A stretch of 64,000 bases of DNA from Actinocatenispora thailandica (GTDB lineage Bacteria; Actinomycetota; Actinomycetes; Mycobacteriales; Micromonosporaceae): assembly GCF_016865425.1 (NCBI RefSeq), contig NZ_AP023355.1, forward strand, positions 2,974,198 to 3,038,197, in the 5' to 3' direction. Under the pieces are notes generated by a model. That model saw nothing but the letters and a program-made list of their open reading frames with translations, did not search any database and had not been told where the DNA came from. The stretch's first letter is position 1, and every line of letters begins with the position of its first letter. Positions 40,558 to 51,700 of this stretch are shown piece after piece. Both the position numbers and the translations under genes were made by a program.

Positions 40558-41790
40558 ATGAGCGAGCCGCGGTGGCCCCGCCGGCAGCTGCTGACCGGCG
40601 CGATCGGCGTCGGTGCCGGGGCGGTGGCCGGGGTCGGCGCCACTCTCGGCACCCAGCAGTACGCGCACGCCGACGAACCGGCGGCACCCGACCACATCGC
40701 CTTCCACGGGGCGCACCAGGCCGGCGTCGTGGACGCCGCCCCCGCGCACAGCACGTTCGTCTCGTTCGACGTGCTGGCGGCCGACCGCGCGCAGCTGGCT
40801 GAGCTGCTCGCCACGATGACCGAACGGGCGAGGTTCCTGACCGCCGGCGGTACCCCGGCCAACCCGGGCATCACGGCACCGCCGGACGACTCCGGCATCC
40901 TCGGCCCGCAGGTACCGCCGGACCGGCTCACCGTCACCGTCGGGGTCGGCGCCTCGCTGTTCGACCACCGGTACGGGCTGGCTGACCGGCGCCCCAGCCA
41001 GCTGCGGCCGATGCGCACGTTCCCGAACGACGATCTGGATCCGGCCTGGTGCCACGGTGACCTGAGCGTGCAGTTCTGTGCGCCCAACCGGGACACCGTG
41101 ATCCACGCGCTGCGCGACGTCACCCGCGCCACCCGCGGCGGGATGCAGATCCGGTGGAAGATGGACGGCTTCATCCCGCCGCCCCGCCCGTCCGGTGCGC
41201 CGCGCAACCTGATGGGCTTCAAGGACGGTACCGCGAACCCGGACACCTCCGACGCGCACCGGATGAACCGGGTCGTCTGGCTGGGTCGGGAGTCCGGCGA
41301 ACCGGGCTGGACGCGGGGTGGCAGCTACCAGGTGGTGCGGTTGATCCGGATGCGGCTGGAGTTCTGGGACCGGGTCTCCACCTCCGAGCAGGAGCTGCTG
41401 TTCGGCCGCCGCCGGGACAACGGCGCCCCGCTGGACGGCACCCACGAACGCGACGTCCCGCAGTACGCGAAGGATCCGATCGGTGCGGCGATCCCGCTGA
41501 CCTCGCACATCCGCCGGGCGAACCCGCGGACCGCGAAGACCGCGGGATCGGTGCTGCTGCGCCGGCCGTACAACTACGATCGTGGCGTCGACGCGGTCGG
41601 CGACCTGGACATGGGTCAGCTGTTCCTCTGCTACCAGCGTGACCTCGCGGCGCAGTTCGAAGCCGTGCAGACCCGGCTGATCGACGAACCGCTGGTCGAC
41701 TACATCACGCCGTTCGGCGGCGGGTACTTCTTCGTGCTGCCCGGCGTGCGCGACCGGCGCGACCGCTACGGCAGCGCGCTGCTCGCGTGA
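40558..41790 (+). CDS. efeB: EfeB deferrochelatase/peroxidase (DyP family, Tat-exported)
   Basis: The 410-residue protein has a twin-arginine-type signal (RWPRRQLLTGAIGVGAGA) and the DyP-peroxidase GFKDGT motif in 'NLMGFKDGTANP'. The proximal heme His is probably in TSHIRRANPR, and 'FLCYQRDLAAQFEAVQ' near the end is also family-typical. EfeB oxidises ferrous iron or releases iron from heme for EfeO-dependent uptake. A perfect AAGGAGG precedes the ATG. Confidence 0.9.
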   Translation: MSEPRWPRRQLLTGAIGVGAGAVAGVGATLGTQQYAHADEPAAPDHIAFHGAHQAGVVDAAPAHSTFVSFDVLAADRAQLAELLATMTERARFLTAGGTPANPGITAPPDDSGILGPQVPPDRLTVTVGVGASLFDHRYGLADRRPSQLRPMRTFPNDDLDPAWCHGDLSVQFCAPNRDTVIHALRDVTRATRGGMQIRWKMDGFIPPPRPSGAPRNLMGFKDGTANPDTSDAHRMNRVVWLGRESGEPGWTRGGSYQVVRLIRMRLEFWDRVSTSEQELLFGRRRDNGAPLDGTHERDVPQYAKDPIGAAIPLTSHIRRANPRTAKTAGSVLLRRPYNYDRGVDAVGDLDMGQLFLCYQRDLAAQFEAVQTRLIDEPLVDYITPFGGGYFFVLPGVRDRRDRYGSALLA

Positions 41791-41945
41791 CGTCCACTGT
41801 GGACTGACCGCGTCTTCACCCGCCGGCCAACCGGCGTTGGTGCGGCGGCCATCGGCGCCCGTCAGAGTGCGGGCGGTGCCCGGACCACCGGGTTCCGCCG
41901 GCCGACCCGGCCGGCCTTCCGCTCCGCGCAAGGAGGCGAGTGGGC

Positions 41946-43559
41946 GTGAAAGCCCGCATCCGAACCCGTACCGCCAAGCTGGCGGTCGTCACCGCGGCGG
42001 CCATCGCCGCGGTGACCGTGGTCGCCGGTACCTCGGTCAGCTGGGCCGGGCACGGCCACGGCCACGGCCACAAGCCGGTGCACACCGCGACGCCGATCAA
42101 GCACGTGGTGGTCATCTTCGGTGAGAACATCTCGTTCGATCACTACTTCGGCACCTACCCGCACGCGGCGAACACCGACGGCACCCCGTTCCACGCCGCC
42201 CGGCACACCCCGTCGGTCGACGGCCTGTCGCACGACCTGCTGACCGACAACCCCAACCAGTACGACCCGAAGCGGCTCACCCCGTCGCAGGCGATGACCT
42301 GCGACCAGAACCACGGTTACGGGGCCGAGCAGAAGGCCTACGACGGTGGCAAGGCCGACAAGTTCGTCGAGTACACCGAGACCGACACCTGCACCGGGCA
42401 GCCGATCCTGTTCGGTGAGCCGGGCCTGGTGATGGACTACTACGACGGCAACACGGTCACCGCGATGTGGAACTACGCCCAGCGGTACTCGATGAGCGAC
42501 AACTCGTTCAACACCACGTACGGGCCGTCCACGCCGGGCGCGCTGAACCTGGTCTCCGGCCAGACGCACGGCGGCTACGCGGTCGACCCGGTGACGCACG
42601 AGAAGACCTCCGACTCGTACGTGGTGGCCTCGCCGGACGCCGACGGAGTCGGGACGGTCATCAACGACCCGGACCCGGCGTTCGACGACTGCTCGGACAA
42701 GAACCACACCGCCGACGAGAACCTCGCGGTGATGACCGGGGACAACATCGGCGACAAGCTGAACGCCAAGGGAGTCACCTGGGGCTGGTTCCAGGGCGGC
42801 TTCCGGCCGACCGGCACCGCCAACGGGTACGCGGTCTGCGGCGCCACGCACGCCAACGTGGGCGGCAACCAGGTGGTGGACTACAGCCCACACCACGAGC
42901 CGTTCCAGTACTACGAGTCGACCTCGAACCCGAAGCACCTGCCGCCGTCGTCGGTGCGGGCCATCGGCCACACCGACCAGGCCAACCACCAGTACGACAT
43001 GAGCGACTTCGACGCCGCCGTGGCCGCGAACAACGTTCCCGCGGTCAGCTTCCTGAAGGCGCCGGCCTACCAGGACGGGCACGCCGGCTACTCCGACCCG
43101 CTGGACGAGCAGCAGTTCGTGGTGAAGACGCTGAACGAACTGCAGCGTTCCAAGGACTGGAAGTCCACCGCGGTGGTGCTGGCCTACGACGACTCGGACG
43201 GCTGGTACGACCACGTCGCGCCGACCGTGATCAACGGGTCGAGCGACTCGGCGCAGGACCAGGCGGCCTGCACGGCGAGGTCGTCGGCCGGCGGGTACGC
43301 CGACCGGTGCGGGTACGGGCCGCGGCTGCCGCTGCTGGTGCTCTCGCCGTACGCGAAGCGCAACCACGTCGACCACACCCGCACCGACCAGACCTCGGTA
43401 CTGCGGTTCATCGAGGACAACTGGCACACCGGGCGGATCGGTGACCACTCGTTCGACAGCCGGGCCGGCAGCCTGGCCGGGATGCTGGACTTCCGGCGCC
43501 GGCCGGACACCCGGCCGCTGATCCTCGACCCGAGGACCGGCGCGGTCACCCGGCACTGA
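41946..43559 (+). CDS. Secreted phosphoesterase (phospholipase C / AcpA family)
   Basis: The 537-residue protein has a signal peptide (VVTAAAIAAVTVVAGTSVSWA) followed by a His-Gly repeat and the PF04185 metal motif 'FGENISFDHYFGTYP'. Later motifs are 'YSMSDNSFNTTYGPSTPG', 'LAYDDSDGWYDHV' and 'RLPLLVLSPYAK'. Relatives hydrolyse phospholipids or phosphomonoesters outside the cell. GTG at 41946 is nine bases from AAGGAGG; an in-frame GTG at 41940 is too close. A strong hairpin follows the stop. Confidence 0.88.
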   Translation: MKARIRTRTAKLAVVTAAAIAAVTVVAGTSVSWAGHGHGHGHKPVHTATPIKHVVVIFGENISFDHYFGTYPHAANTDGTPFHAARHTPSVDGLSHDLLTDNPNQYDPKRLTPSQAMTCDQNHGYGAEQKAYDGGKADKFVEYTETDTCTGQPILFGEPGLVMDYYDGNTVTAMWNYAQRYSMSDNSFNTTYGPSTPGALNLVSGQTHGGYAVDPVTHEKTSDSYVVASPDADGVGTVINDPDPAFDDCSDKNHTADENLAVMTGDNIGDKLNAKGVTWGWFQGGFRPTGTANGYAVCGATHANVGGNQVVDYSPHHEPFQYYESTSNPKHLPPSSVRAIGHTDQANHQYDMSDFDAAVAANNVPAVSFLKAPAYQDGHAGYSDPLDEQQFVVKTLNELQRSKDWKSTAVVLAYDDSDGWYDHVAPTVINGSSDSAQDQAACTARSSAGGYADRCGYGPRLPLLVLSPYAKRNHVDHTRTDQTSVLRFIEDNWHTGRIGDHSFDSRAGSLAGMLDFRRRPDTRPLILDPRTGAVTRH

Positions 43560-43567
43560 GTACGGAG

Positions 43568-43612
43568 CGTCCGGCGCCGACCCGCGGCTCGTCGCGGGGC
43601 CGGCGCCGGACG
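43568..43612. terminator. Bidirectional hairpin terminator
   Basis: CGTCCGGCGCCG... at 43568 pairs with CGGCGCCGGACG ending at 43612, with a near-complete inner CCGCG/CGCGG stem. It sits between the convergent phosphoesterase and membrane-protein genes. Confidence 0.8.
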
Positions 43613-43614
43613 TG

Positions 43615-44175
43615 TCATCGCGGTGCCGACACCGCGGCGGGCGCGATGGCGTGGGCGGCCCGGCGCCGCTCGACCACCAGCCCGGCGGCCACCAGGACGG
43701 CGCCGGCGCCGGCCACCGCGACCAGACCCGCCAGGGTCCGCACACCCGCCGCGGCCACCGCCGCGACCAGCAGCAGGCCCAGGTGCAGCGACTGGTCGAC
43801 CAGGTAGGGCCCCTCCGACCAGTCGTCGGCGCGTTTCGCGGCGAGGAACCACTGCACCACCCAGCGCCGATCGATCACCGCGTGGCTGCTCGCCGAGACG
43901 GCCAGCGCGGCCAGCACCCCGAGCAGGCCGACCGGCGCGACCATCGCGACCAACGCGAGGCAGGCGGCCTGGACCGCGGTGTAGACCAGCACGTGCCGCA
44001 GGCACCAGCTCCAACCCCGCCACGGCGGCGCGCCGCGGGCCAGCTCGGGCAGGCTCGGCGCGCCCTTGCCGGCCGCGGCGGCGGGGCTCTGCAAGGGGTG
44101 GTCACCGAGATGGTGGCCGGCGAACAGCGCCACGTACGTGGCAGCCGCAACGGCTGCGGTCTCGACGGTCGGCAT
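43615..44175 (-). CDS. DUF3307-like membrane protein
   Basis: The 186-residue protein has about four membrane segments and the DUF3307-like start 'FAGHHLGDHPLQSPAAAAGKG', which puts conserved His/Asp and Gln at the first helix. A 'SSHAVIDRRW' motif follows in the middle. The function is unknown. GGAAGGAG lies ten bases before the ATG. An A+T-poor 268-bp region with a 20-bp palindrome precedes it. Confidence 0.65.
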   Translation of the reverse strand: MPTVETAAVAAATYVALFAGHHLGDHPLQSPAAAAGKGAPSLPELARGAPPWRGWSWCLRHVLVYTAVQAACLALVAMVAPVGLLGVLAALAVSASSHAVIDRRWVVQWFLAAKRADDWSEGPYLVDQSLHLGLLLVAAVAAAGVRTLAGLVAVAGAGAVLVAAGLVVERRRAAHAIAPAAVSAPR

Positions 44176-44275
44176 GGCGCGTGCGCTCCTTCCGCAGGTC
44201 CCCGGTGACCCGCTGGGATGTCGTCGGCGGCAACCGTGCCGCCTGGCGCAATCGTGCTTGCTCGTGCCGCGCTCC

Positions 44276-44295
44276 GGTGTCCTGCGCAGGACACC
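44276..44295. promoter_or_regulatory. Perfect 20-bp palindrome upstream of the DUF3307-like gene
   Basis: GGTGTCCTGCGCAGGACACC is fully self-complementary. It lies 101 bases before the minus-strand start at 44175 and 149 bases beyond the ppgK stop. It could be an operator or a terminator stem without a loop; the lack of a loop favours a protein-binding site. The regulator is unknown. Confidence 0.5.
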
Positions 44296-44443
44296 TTGAC
44301 CGTCGTCTCGATCACTCAGCGTCGTGGTGGATCCGGCGCCGCGCCACACCACGCTGGCGGCGGGGTGATCGTCGGATACGAAGTGTCATGAACGACCCGT
44401 TCGGGTGTCGTATGTCCGACGCGTCCCGGGTACCCCGGACGGG

Positions 44444-45184
44444 TCAGCGGGTGGTGGCGTCGACCGCCGCGCCGACGATGCCGGCCTCGTTGAGCAGTTC
44501 GGCCGGCCGCAACTCGGTGGGTACCTCGGCCAGCTCGGGGAGGAACTTGTCGGCCTTCTTGCTCACCCCGCCGCCGATGATCACCAGCTCCGGCGACAGC
44601 AGCGCCACGACATGAGTCAGGTACCGGCGGACGTGGTGGTGCGCCCAGTGCGACCAGCTCTGGTCGGCGCGTTCCCGGGCGGCCGCCGACGCGTGCTTCT
44701 CCGCGTCGTGGCCGTCGATCTCCAGGTGGCCGAACTCGGTGTTGGGCACGAGCAGGCCGTCGACGAACAGGGCGCTGCCGATACCGGTACCGAAGGTGAG
44801 CAGCAGCACCGTGCCGGGCCGGCCGCGCCCGGCGCCGAACCGCATCTCGGCCACGCCCGCCGCGTCCGCGTCGTTGAGTACCGTCGCCGGCCGGCCCGTC
44901 GCCTTGGTGAACAGCGCGTGCGCGTCGACCCCGACGAAGGAGGGCGCGAGGTTGGCCGCGGTACCGATGACGCCGTGGCTGACCACGCCGGGGAACGTGA
45001 CGCCCACCCGACCGTTCCAGTCGAAGTGCCGGACCAACTGCGCGACCACGTCGGCGACGTTGTCCGGGGTCGGCGGGTGCGGTGTCTCGATCCGGAACCG
45101 CTCACCGACCAGTTCGCCGCTGCCGACGTCGACCGGCGCCCCCTTGATGCCACTGCCGCCGATGTCGATGCCCAGTACGTGCAC
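44444..45184 (-). CDS. ppgK: Polyphosphate glucokinase
   Basis: PpgK phosphorylates glucose using polyphosphate or ATP and is typical of actinomycetes. The 246-residue protein has the phosphate-1 motif '[11 protein letters not shown]', the PpgK-type '[17 protein letters not shown]', '[11 protein letters not shown]' and adenosine motif '[15 protein letters not shown]'. It starts with GTG behind GGGAGG. The window has a second, ATP-type ROK glucokinase at 57.9 kb. Confidence 0.92.
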   Translation of the reverse strand: MHVLGIDIGGSGIKGAPVDVGSGELVGERFRIETPHPPTPDNVADVVAQLVRHFDWNGRVGVTFPGVVSHGVIGTAANLAPSFVGVDAHALFTKATGRPATVLNDADAAGVAEMRFGAGRGRPGTVLLLTFGTGIGSALFVDGLLVPNTEFGHLEIDGHDAEKHASAAARERADQSWSHWAHHHVRRYLTHVVALLSPELVIIGGGVSKKADKFLPELAEVPTELRPAELLNEAGIVGAAVDATTR

Positions 45185-45323
45185 GCTCGCCTCCCGGGGT
45201 CGGTGCGCCCAGTACAGCATCCCGGCGGCGCTCGCGTCGGCGTGTCCGGCGGCAACGGGGTCGTCCCGTGGCCGGGCGGGCGCCGGGTGTCCGCGCCGTC
45301 GGGCCGCCGGCGTGGCGCCGGCG

Positions 45324-45374
45324 GCCCAGCGGGTCCGTGGCCCCAGCGGATCCGCGGCCCCAACGGATCCGGCG
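45324..45374. repeat. Three tandem 17-bp copies downstream of aceA
   Basis: GCCCAGCGGGTCCGTGG (45324), CCCCAGCGGATCCGCGG (45341) and CCCCAACGGATCCGGCG (45358) are adjacent 17-bp units. They lie 36 bases beyond the aceA stop. A shorter GGTTCAG repeat at about 45389-45412 reaches into the stop codon. Confidence 0.75.
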
Positions 45375-45409
45375 GGCCGGGCAGGTTCGGTTCAGACGGG
45401 CTCGGTGGT

Positions 45410-46783
<1,374 letters not shown>

Positions 46784-46941
46784 GTCGCTGCCTCCTGCCA
46801 CAGGTGCGCTGGTGATCGCCGACGCGTTGTTGCACATCGCTGGGCCCGCCGCGTGGCTGCCGGTCGCGGGCGAACCGAGGACGGTGCCTCGCGATACCGA
46901 CGAGTCTGTGGCCGCGGGGGTGGCGACCCCAGCCGAATGTG

Positions 46942-46978
46942 AGCTGAAGATCTGCAGAATTTCAGCTAGAGTGAAGTG
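46942..46978 (+). promoter_or_regulatory. Inverted repeat and leaderless promoter of the ramB-like gene
   Basis: AGCTGAA (46942-46948) and TTCAGCT (46961-46967) are perfect 7-bp arms around a 12-base A+T-rich core. The -10 box TAGAGT (46967-46972) touches the right arm and ends six bases before the ATG at 46979. A protein bound here would block the ramB-like promoter, so autoregulation is plausible. Confidence 0.6.
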
Positions 46979-48445
46979 ATGCCGAAGTTGCAGTCGAAAG
47001 AAGATCAGAGTTTCACCGCGGAGCTCGATCTGGCGACCTTCGGGCAGCGCTTGAGGCACCTGCGCGGCCGGGCCGGGCTGACCCTCGCCGAGCTCGGCCA
47101 GCGGGTCGGCCGGTCCCCGTCCGCGCTGTCGATGCTGGAGAACGGTCGGGTCGAGCCGAAGCTGTCACTGCTCACCGCGCTCGCCGGGGAACTCGGCTGC
47201 GCCCTGGACGACCTGCTGTCCAGCGAGCCGCCCACCCGGCGCGCCCAACTCGAACTCGCCCTCGACGCCGCCCAGCGCGACCCGCTGTACGCGGCGCTCG
47301 GGCTGCCCCGGCTGCAGGTCTCCCGCCGGGTGCCCACCGATGTCCTGGAGCACCTCGTCGGGCTGTACGGGGAGTTGAAGCGGCGGGACGCCCGCCCGAC
47401 CGGTACCCCGGAGGAGGCGCGGATCGCGAACGCCGCGCTGCGCACCGAGATGCGCGAGCGGGACAACTACTTCGCCGGCATCGAGCGGCTCGCCGCCCAG
47501 TCCCTGGAGGCTGCCGGGTACGGCGGCGGCGCGGTCTCCGAGGGCCTGCTGCTGGCGCTGGTGTCGCACGCCGGTTTCACCCTGCGTTACGTCGCGGACC
47601 TGCCGCACTCGGTGCGGTCGGTGACCGATCTGCGGCATCGGCGCATCTACCTGGCCAGGGCGAGCTTCGGGATGCACACCCCGCGCACCGTGCTGCTGCA
47701 GACCCTCGGTCACTTCCTGCTCGGTCACGACCAGCCGCGCGACTTCGCCGACTTCCTGCGACAGCGGGTGGAGGCGAACTACTTCGCCGCCGCGGTGCTG
47801 GTCCCGGAGTCGGCCGCGGTGCCCTACCTGCGGCAGGCGAAGAAGGCGCGCGACCTGTCGGTGGAGGACCTGCGGGACGTGTTCGCCACCTCGTACGAGA
47901 TGGCCGCGCACCGCTTCACCAACCTCGCCACCCGGCACCTGGACCTGCGCTGCCACTTCACCAAGAACGACGAGTCCGGGATCATCTACAAGGCGTACGC
48001 CAACGACGGGCTGGTGTTCCCGACCGACGCCACCGGCGCGATCGAGGGCCAGCGGATGTGCCGGTACTGGTCGGGCCGGCAGGTGTTCGCGGCGCCGGAC
48101 CGGTTCTCGATCCACTACCAGTACACCGACAAACCGAACGGCACGCACTGGTGCGCGGCGTACGTCGATCCGAGCCGGGACCGCAACTTCGCCATCACGC
48201 TCGGCGTCCGGTACGCCGACTCGCGCTGGTTCCGCGGGCGGGAGACGACGAACACGGCGAGGTCGGCCTGCCCGGACGGGGAGTGCTGCCGGCGGCCACC
48301 GGCGGAGCTGTCCCGGCGCTGGGACCAGCTCGCCTGGCCGTCGGCCCGGGCGCACTCGCACATCCTCGCCGCGCTGCCGCCCGGCACGTTCCCCGGCGTC
48401 GACGAGACCGACGTGTACACCTTCCTGGACCGGCACGCGGAGTAG
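46979..48445 (+). CDS. ramB: RamB/ScfR-type regulator (XRE HTH + IrrE-like + DUF2083)
   Basis: The 488-residue protein has an N-terminal XRE helix-turn-helix ([20 protein letters not shown]), a middle IrrE/ImmA-like domain and a C-terminal DUF2083/ScfR region ([20 protein letters not shown] ... [10 protein letters not shown]). The IrrE zinc motif is lost (TLGHFLLGH, no HExxH), so it is a sensor rather than a protease. RamB proteins control acetate and propionate metabolism, including aceA. Its position divergent from aceA supports that role. Leaderless start inferred at the ATG 46979. Confidence 0.85.
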   Translation: MPKLQSKEDQSFTAELDLATFGQRLRHLRGRAGLTLAELGQRVGRSPSALSMLENGRVEPKLSLLTALAGELGCALDDLLSSEPPTRRAQLELALDAAQRDPLYAALGLPRLQVSRRVPTDVLEHLVGLYGELKRRDARPTGTPEEARIANAALRTEMRERDNYFAGIERLAAQSLEAAGYGGGAVSEGLLLALVSHAGFTLRYVADLPHSVRSVTDLRHRRIYLARASFGMHTPRTVLLQTLGHFLLGHDQPRDFADFLRQRVEANYFAAAVLVPESAAVPYLRQAKKARDLSVEDLRDVFATSYEMAAHRFTNLATRHLDLRCHFTKNDESGIIYKAYANDGLVFPTDATGAIEGQRMCRYWSGRQVFAAPDRFSIHYQYTDKPNGTHWCAAYVDPSRDRNFAITLGVRYADSRWFRGRETTNTARSACPDGECCRRPPAELSRRWDQLAWPSARAHSHILAALPPGTFPGVDETDVYTFLDRHAE

Positions 48446-48763
48446 ACGGCCCGCCGTACGGGGAAAAGGACGAAGTTCAACGATTCGGCCGAGCGTGGAT
48501 TATCACTACAATTGGTGTGACTCTTGTTACTGAGCAGACACATGCCCGTACTGCCTGGTAACCGACCCGGGCGGGTGTAAGTTCCGAACCGGATCTACGG
48601 GGCCGTAGGTTACGGGCCCGTAGGGGATGTCCGCAGCACCGATTCGGGTGGCGCGAGGGTTCCCGACCGCTCGGCTGTGTTCGAGTGCGGCACAAGTCGA
48701 TACGACCGCAGACACCGCGCCAACCTGCGACTTCCGCTTGCAGGCGGTTCGTTGGGAGGTCAC
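48446..48763 (+). other. 318-bp upstream region of the cyclohexanecarboxyl-CoA-type operon
   Basis: No gene is visible. The region is less G+C-rich than its flanks, notably around 48485-48545. It holds the two tandem palindromes at 48596-48622, an isolated CCGTACGG at 48454-48461 built from the same half-sites, and the ribosome site GGGAGG at about 48755-48760. I could not fix a promoter with confidence; GATACG at about 48699 is one candidate -10. Confidence 0.55.
48596..48622. promoter_or_regulatory. Two tandem TACGG-N2-CCGTA palindromes
   Basis: TACGGGGCCGTA (48596-48607) and TACGGGCCCGTA (48611-48622) are 12-bp palindromes with the same half-sites, 15 bp centre to centre. The first has imperfect central bases (GG), and C/G pairs flank it at 48595 and 48608. 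Tandem identical half-sites suggest cooperative binding by a regulator dimer. They lie about 140 bases upstream of the operon's first gene. No regulator gene is adjacent except the RamB-like protein. Confidence 0.65.
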
Positions 48764-51700
48764 GTGCATCTGTCAGTCGCCGGGACGAGCGAGCCACTGA
48801 CCGGTGAGGTCGTCGTTCCGAACTCCAAGTACCACGCGCACCGGGCGCTGATCCTGGCCTCGCTCGCACCCGGTACCAGCACCGTGCGCGGTCTGTCCGA
48901 CGCGCACCACGTGCACTACACCGTGGAGCTGCTGCGCGCGCTCGGGGTCCGCGTCGAGATCGGCGGGGACACCTTCGTGGTGCACGGCGGCGGATACCAC
49001 CCGGTGCGCGAGACGGTGACCGCCGGCAGCTCCGGTACCACGCTGTACTTCATGATCGGGCTCGCCTCGCTCGCCGACGCGCCGGTCACCGTCACCGGCC
49101 AGAAGTACTTCCAGCGCCGCCCCGTCGCGCCGCTGCTGCGGGCGCTGACCCAGATGGGAGTGAGCCTGTCGTCCGCCGACGGCTGCCCGCCGATCCAGGT
49201 ACAGCCGAAGCGGCCGACCGGTGGCCGGGTGCGGATCCCCGGCACGCTGTCCCAGTGGATCTCCGGGCTGGTGCTGCTCGCGCCGTTCGCCACCGGCCGG
49301 ACCGTCATCGAGGTGGAGGGCGAACTCAACGAACGCACCTACCTGAGGCTCACCGTCGACATGATGCGCCGGTTCGGGCTGGCCGTCGACGTCGCCGACG
49401 ACTGGCGCACCTTCACGATCGAGCCGAACCAGCAGGCGGTACCGGCCACCGTGACGTTGCCGCCGGACATCGGCTCGGCCGCGTTCGGCCTGGCCGCCGC
49501 CGCGATCCACCCCTCCGACGTGCTGTTCCACGGGATGACCAGCACCGCCGCGGCGGACACCGACCACCCCGAGGCCGACCTGCTGTCCATCGTGGACCGG
49601 ATGGGCCTGACGCTGGACTACGACGCCGCCGCCGGTGCGGTCCGGGTCCGGCACGACGGCGCACCGCTGAACGCCACCGAGGTCGACTGCCGGGACCTGC
49701 CCGACATGCTGCCGGTGCTGTCCACGATGGCCACCTTCGCCCGCGGGACCACCGTGCTGCGCAACGTCGGGCACGCGCGGCTCAAGGAGTCCGACCGGGC
49801 GTCGGCGATGCTGCAGCTCAACCGGATGGGCGGCCGGCTGGAACTGGCCGAGGCGACCCTGCGGGTGCACGGGGTACCGGGGCTGACCGGCGCGAGCATG
49901 TCGTCGTTCAACGACCATCGGGTACTGATGTCGCTCGCGGTCGCCGCCTCCCGCGCGGCGGGCCGGTCCAGCCTCACCTACCCCAACGCGTACCGGATCT
50001 CCTACCCGCAGTTCCTCACCGCGATGAACGGCATCGGGATCGAGATGTCGGTCGCCGACGGCAGCGGTACCGGCCGGCCCCGCCGCTCCCGCAGCCGCAA
50101 GGCGCCCGCCTCCGCGGAGGTACCGATCAGCGAATGGGTGCAGCGGTGGGCCACCGAACGGCCGCACGCCACGGCGGTGGTCGACGTGCGGCCCGGTGCG
50201 ATGCACACGCACAGCTGGCAGGAGCTGATGGAGCAGGCCGACCGCGTTGCCACGCTGCTGCTCGATCTCGGCGTCGAGCGCGGTGACCGGGTCGCCTTCC
50301 AACTGCCGAACTGGTTCGAGTTCGTGGTGATCGCGCTCGCGACGCTGCGCATCGGTGCGGTCTGCTGCCCGCTGATGCCGATCTTCCGGGAACGTGAGAT
50401 GGCCTTCGCGCTGCGCCGGTCGCGGGCCAAGGTGCTGTTCGTGCCGGACACCTTCCGCGGCCGGGACCACCGCCAGGAGGTGGCGGCGCTGCTCGGCGCC
50501 GGGATGTCCGGCAGCGTGGACGACGCCGCGCCGGGCGCCGGTACCGGTCTCGACGCGCTGACCGACGTGATCGTGGTACCGGCCAGCGACGCGAATGCGG
50601 ACCGGCTGCGGCTGCCCGAGGGCGGCAGCGCCGCCTGGCACAGCTACCCCGAGCTGTTGCGGGACGTGACGATCGACGTGACCCGGCTCGGTGCACAGCG
50701 GCCCGGCGCGGACGCGACGGCGCAGCTGCTGTTCACCTCCGGTACCTCCGGGGAGCCGAAGGCGGCGCTGATGCGGGGCCGTTCGCTGACCACCGCCGCG
50801 CTGATGGAGGTGCGGCACCTGGGGCTGGGCCCGGACGACTGCGTCTACATCCCGTCGCCGCTCGCGCACCAGACCGGCTTCCTGTACGGGATGTGGCTGG
50901 CGTTCGTGCTCGGCGCCCCGCAGGTGATCCAGGGCCAGTGGTCCTCGTCCCGGGCGCTGCGGGCGATGCGTGACCACCGGGTCAGCTTCGTCCAGGCGGC
51001 CACACCGTTCCTCGCCGATCTGGTGAAGGGCGTCGAGGACGGCGACCGGGCACCGGAGTCGCTGCGCGTCTTCGTGGCCACCGGCGCCGCGGTACCGCGC
51101 GGCCTGGCCGAGCGCGCCACCCGGATCCTCGGTACCACGGTGTGCGGCGCCTGGGGCACCACCGAGACGTGCCTGGGTACGCTCGCCGCGCCAGGCGACG
51201 AGCCGGCGAAGACCTGGGGTACCGACGGTCGGGCGCTCGACGGCATCACCATCCGCATCGTCGACGACGAGGGGCGGCAGCTGCCGGCCGGTGTCGAGGG
51301 CAACTTCGAGCTGAAGAGCCCGACGTTCTTCGAGGGATACCTGGACCATCCGGAGTGGACCGCGGACGCGTTCACCGGCGACGGTTTCTTCCGCACCGGG
51401 GATCTGGGCATCATCGACGAGTCCGGGTACATCCGCATCACCGGCCGGGTCAAGGACGTGATCAACCGGGGCGGGGAGAAGGTGCCGGTGTCGGAGATCG
51501 AGCAGTTGCTCTACCAGCATCCGTCCGTGGCGGAGGCCGCCATCGTCGCGATGCCCGACCCCCGGCTGGGCGAGCGGGCCTGCGCGTTCGTCGTCCTGGC
51601 GCCGCACGCCGACCTCGACTTCGGCGCGATGCAGAAGTACCTCAACACCCACCAGGTGGCGAAGACGTACTGGCCGGAGCGGCTGGAGCTGGTCGACGAG

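Noticed and set aside
48764-50050. Housekeeping aroA (EPSP synthase)
   Set aside because: Several essential shikimate-3-phosphate and PEP contact residues are replaced, and the domain is fused to a CoA ligase in a pathway operon.
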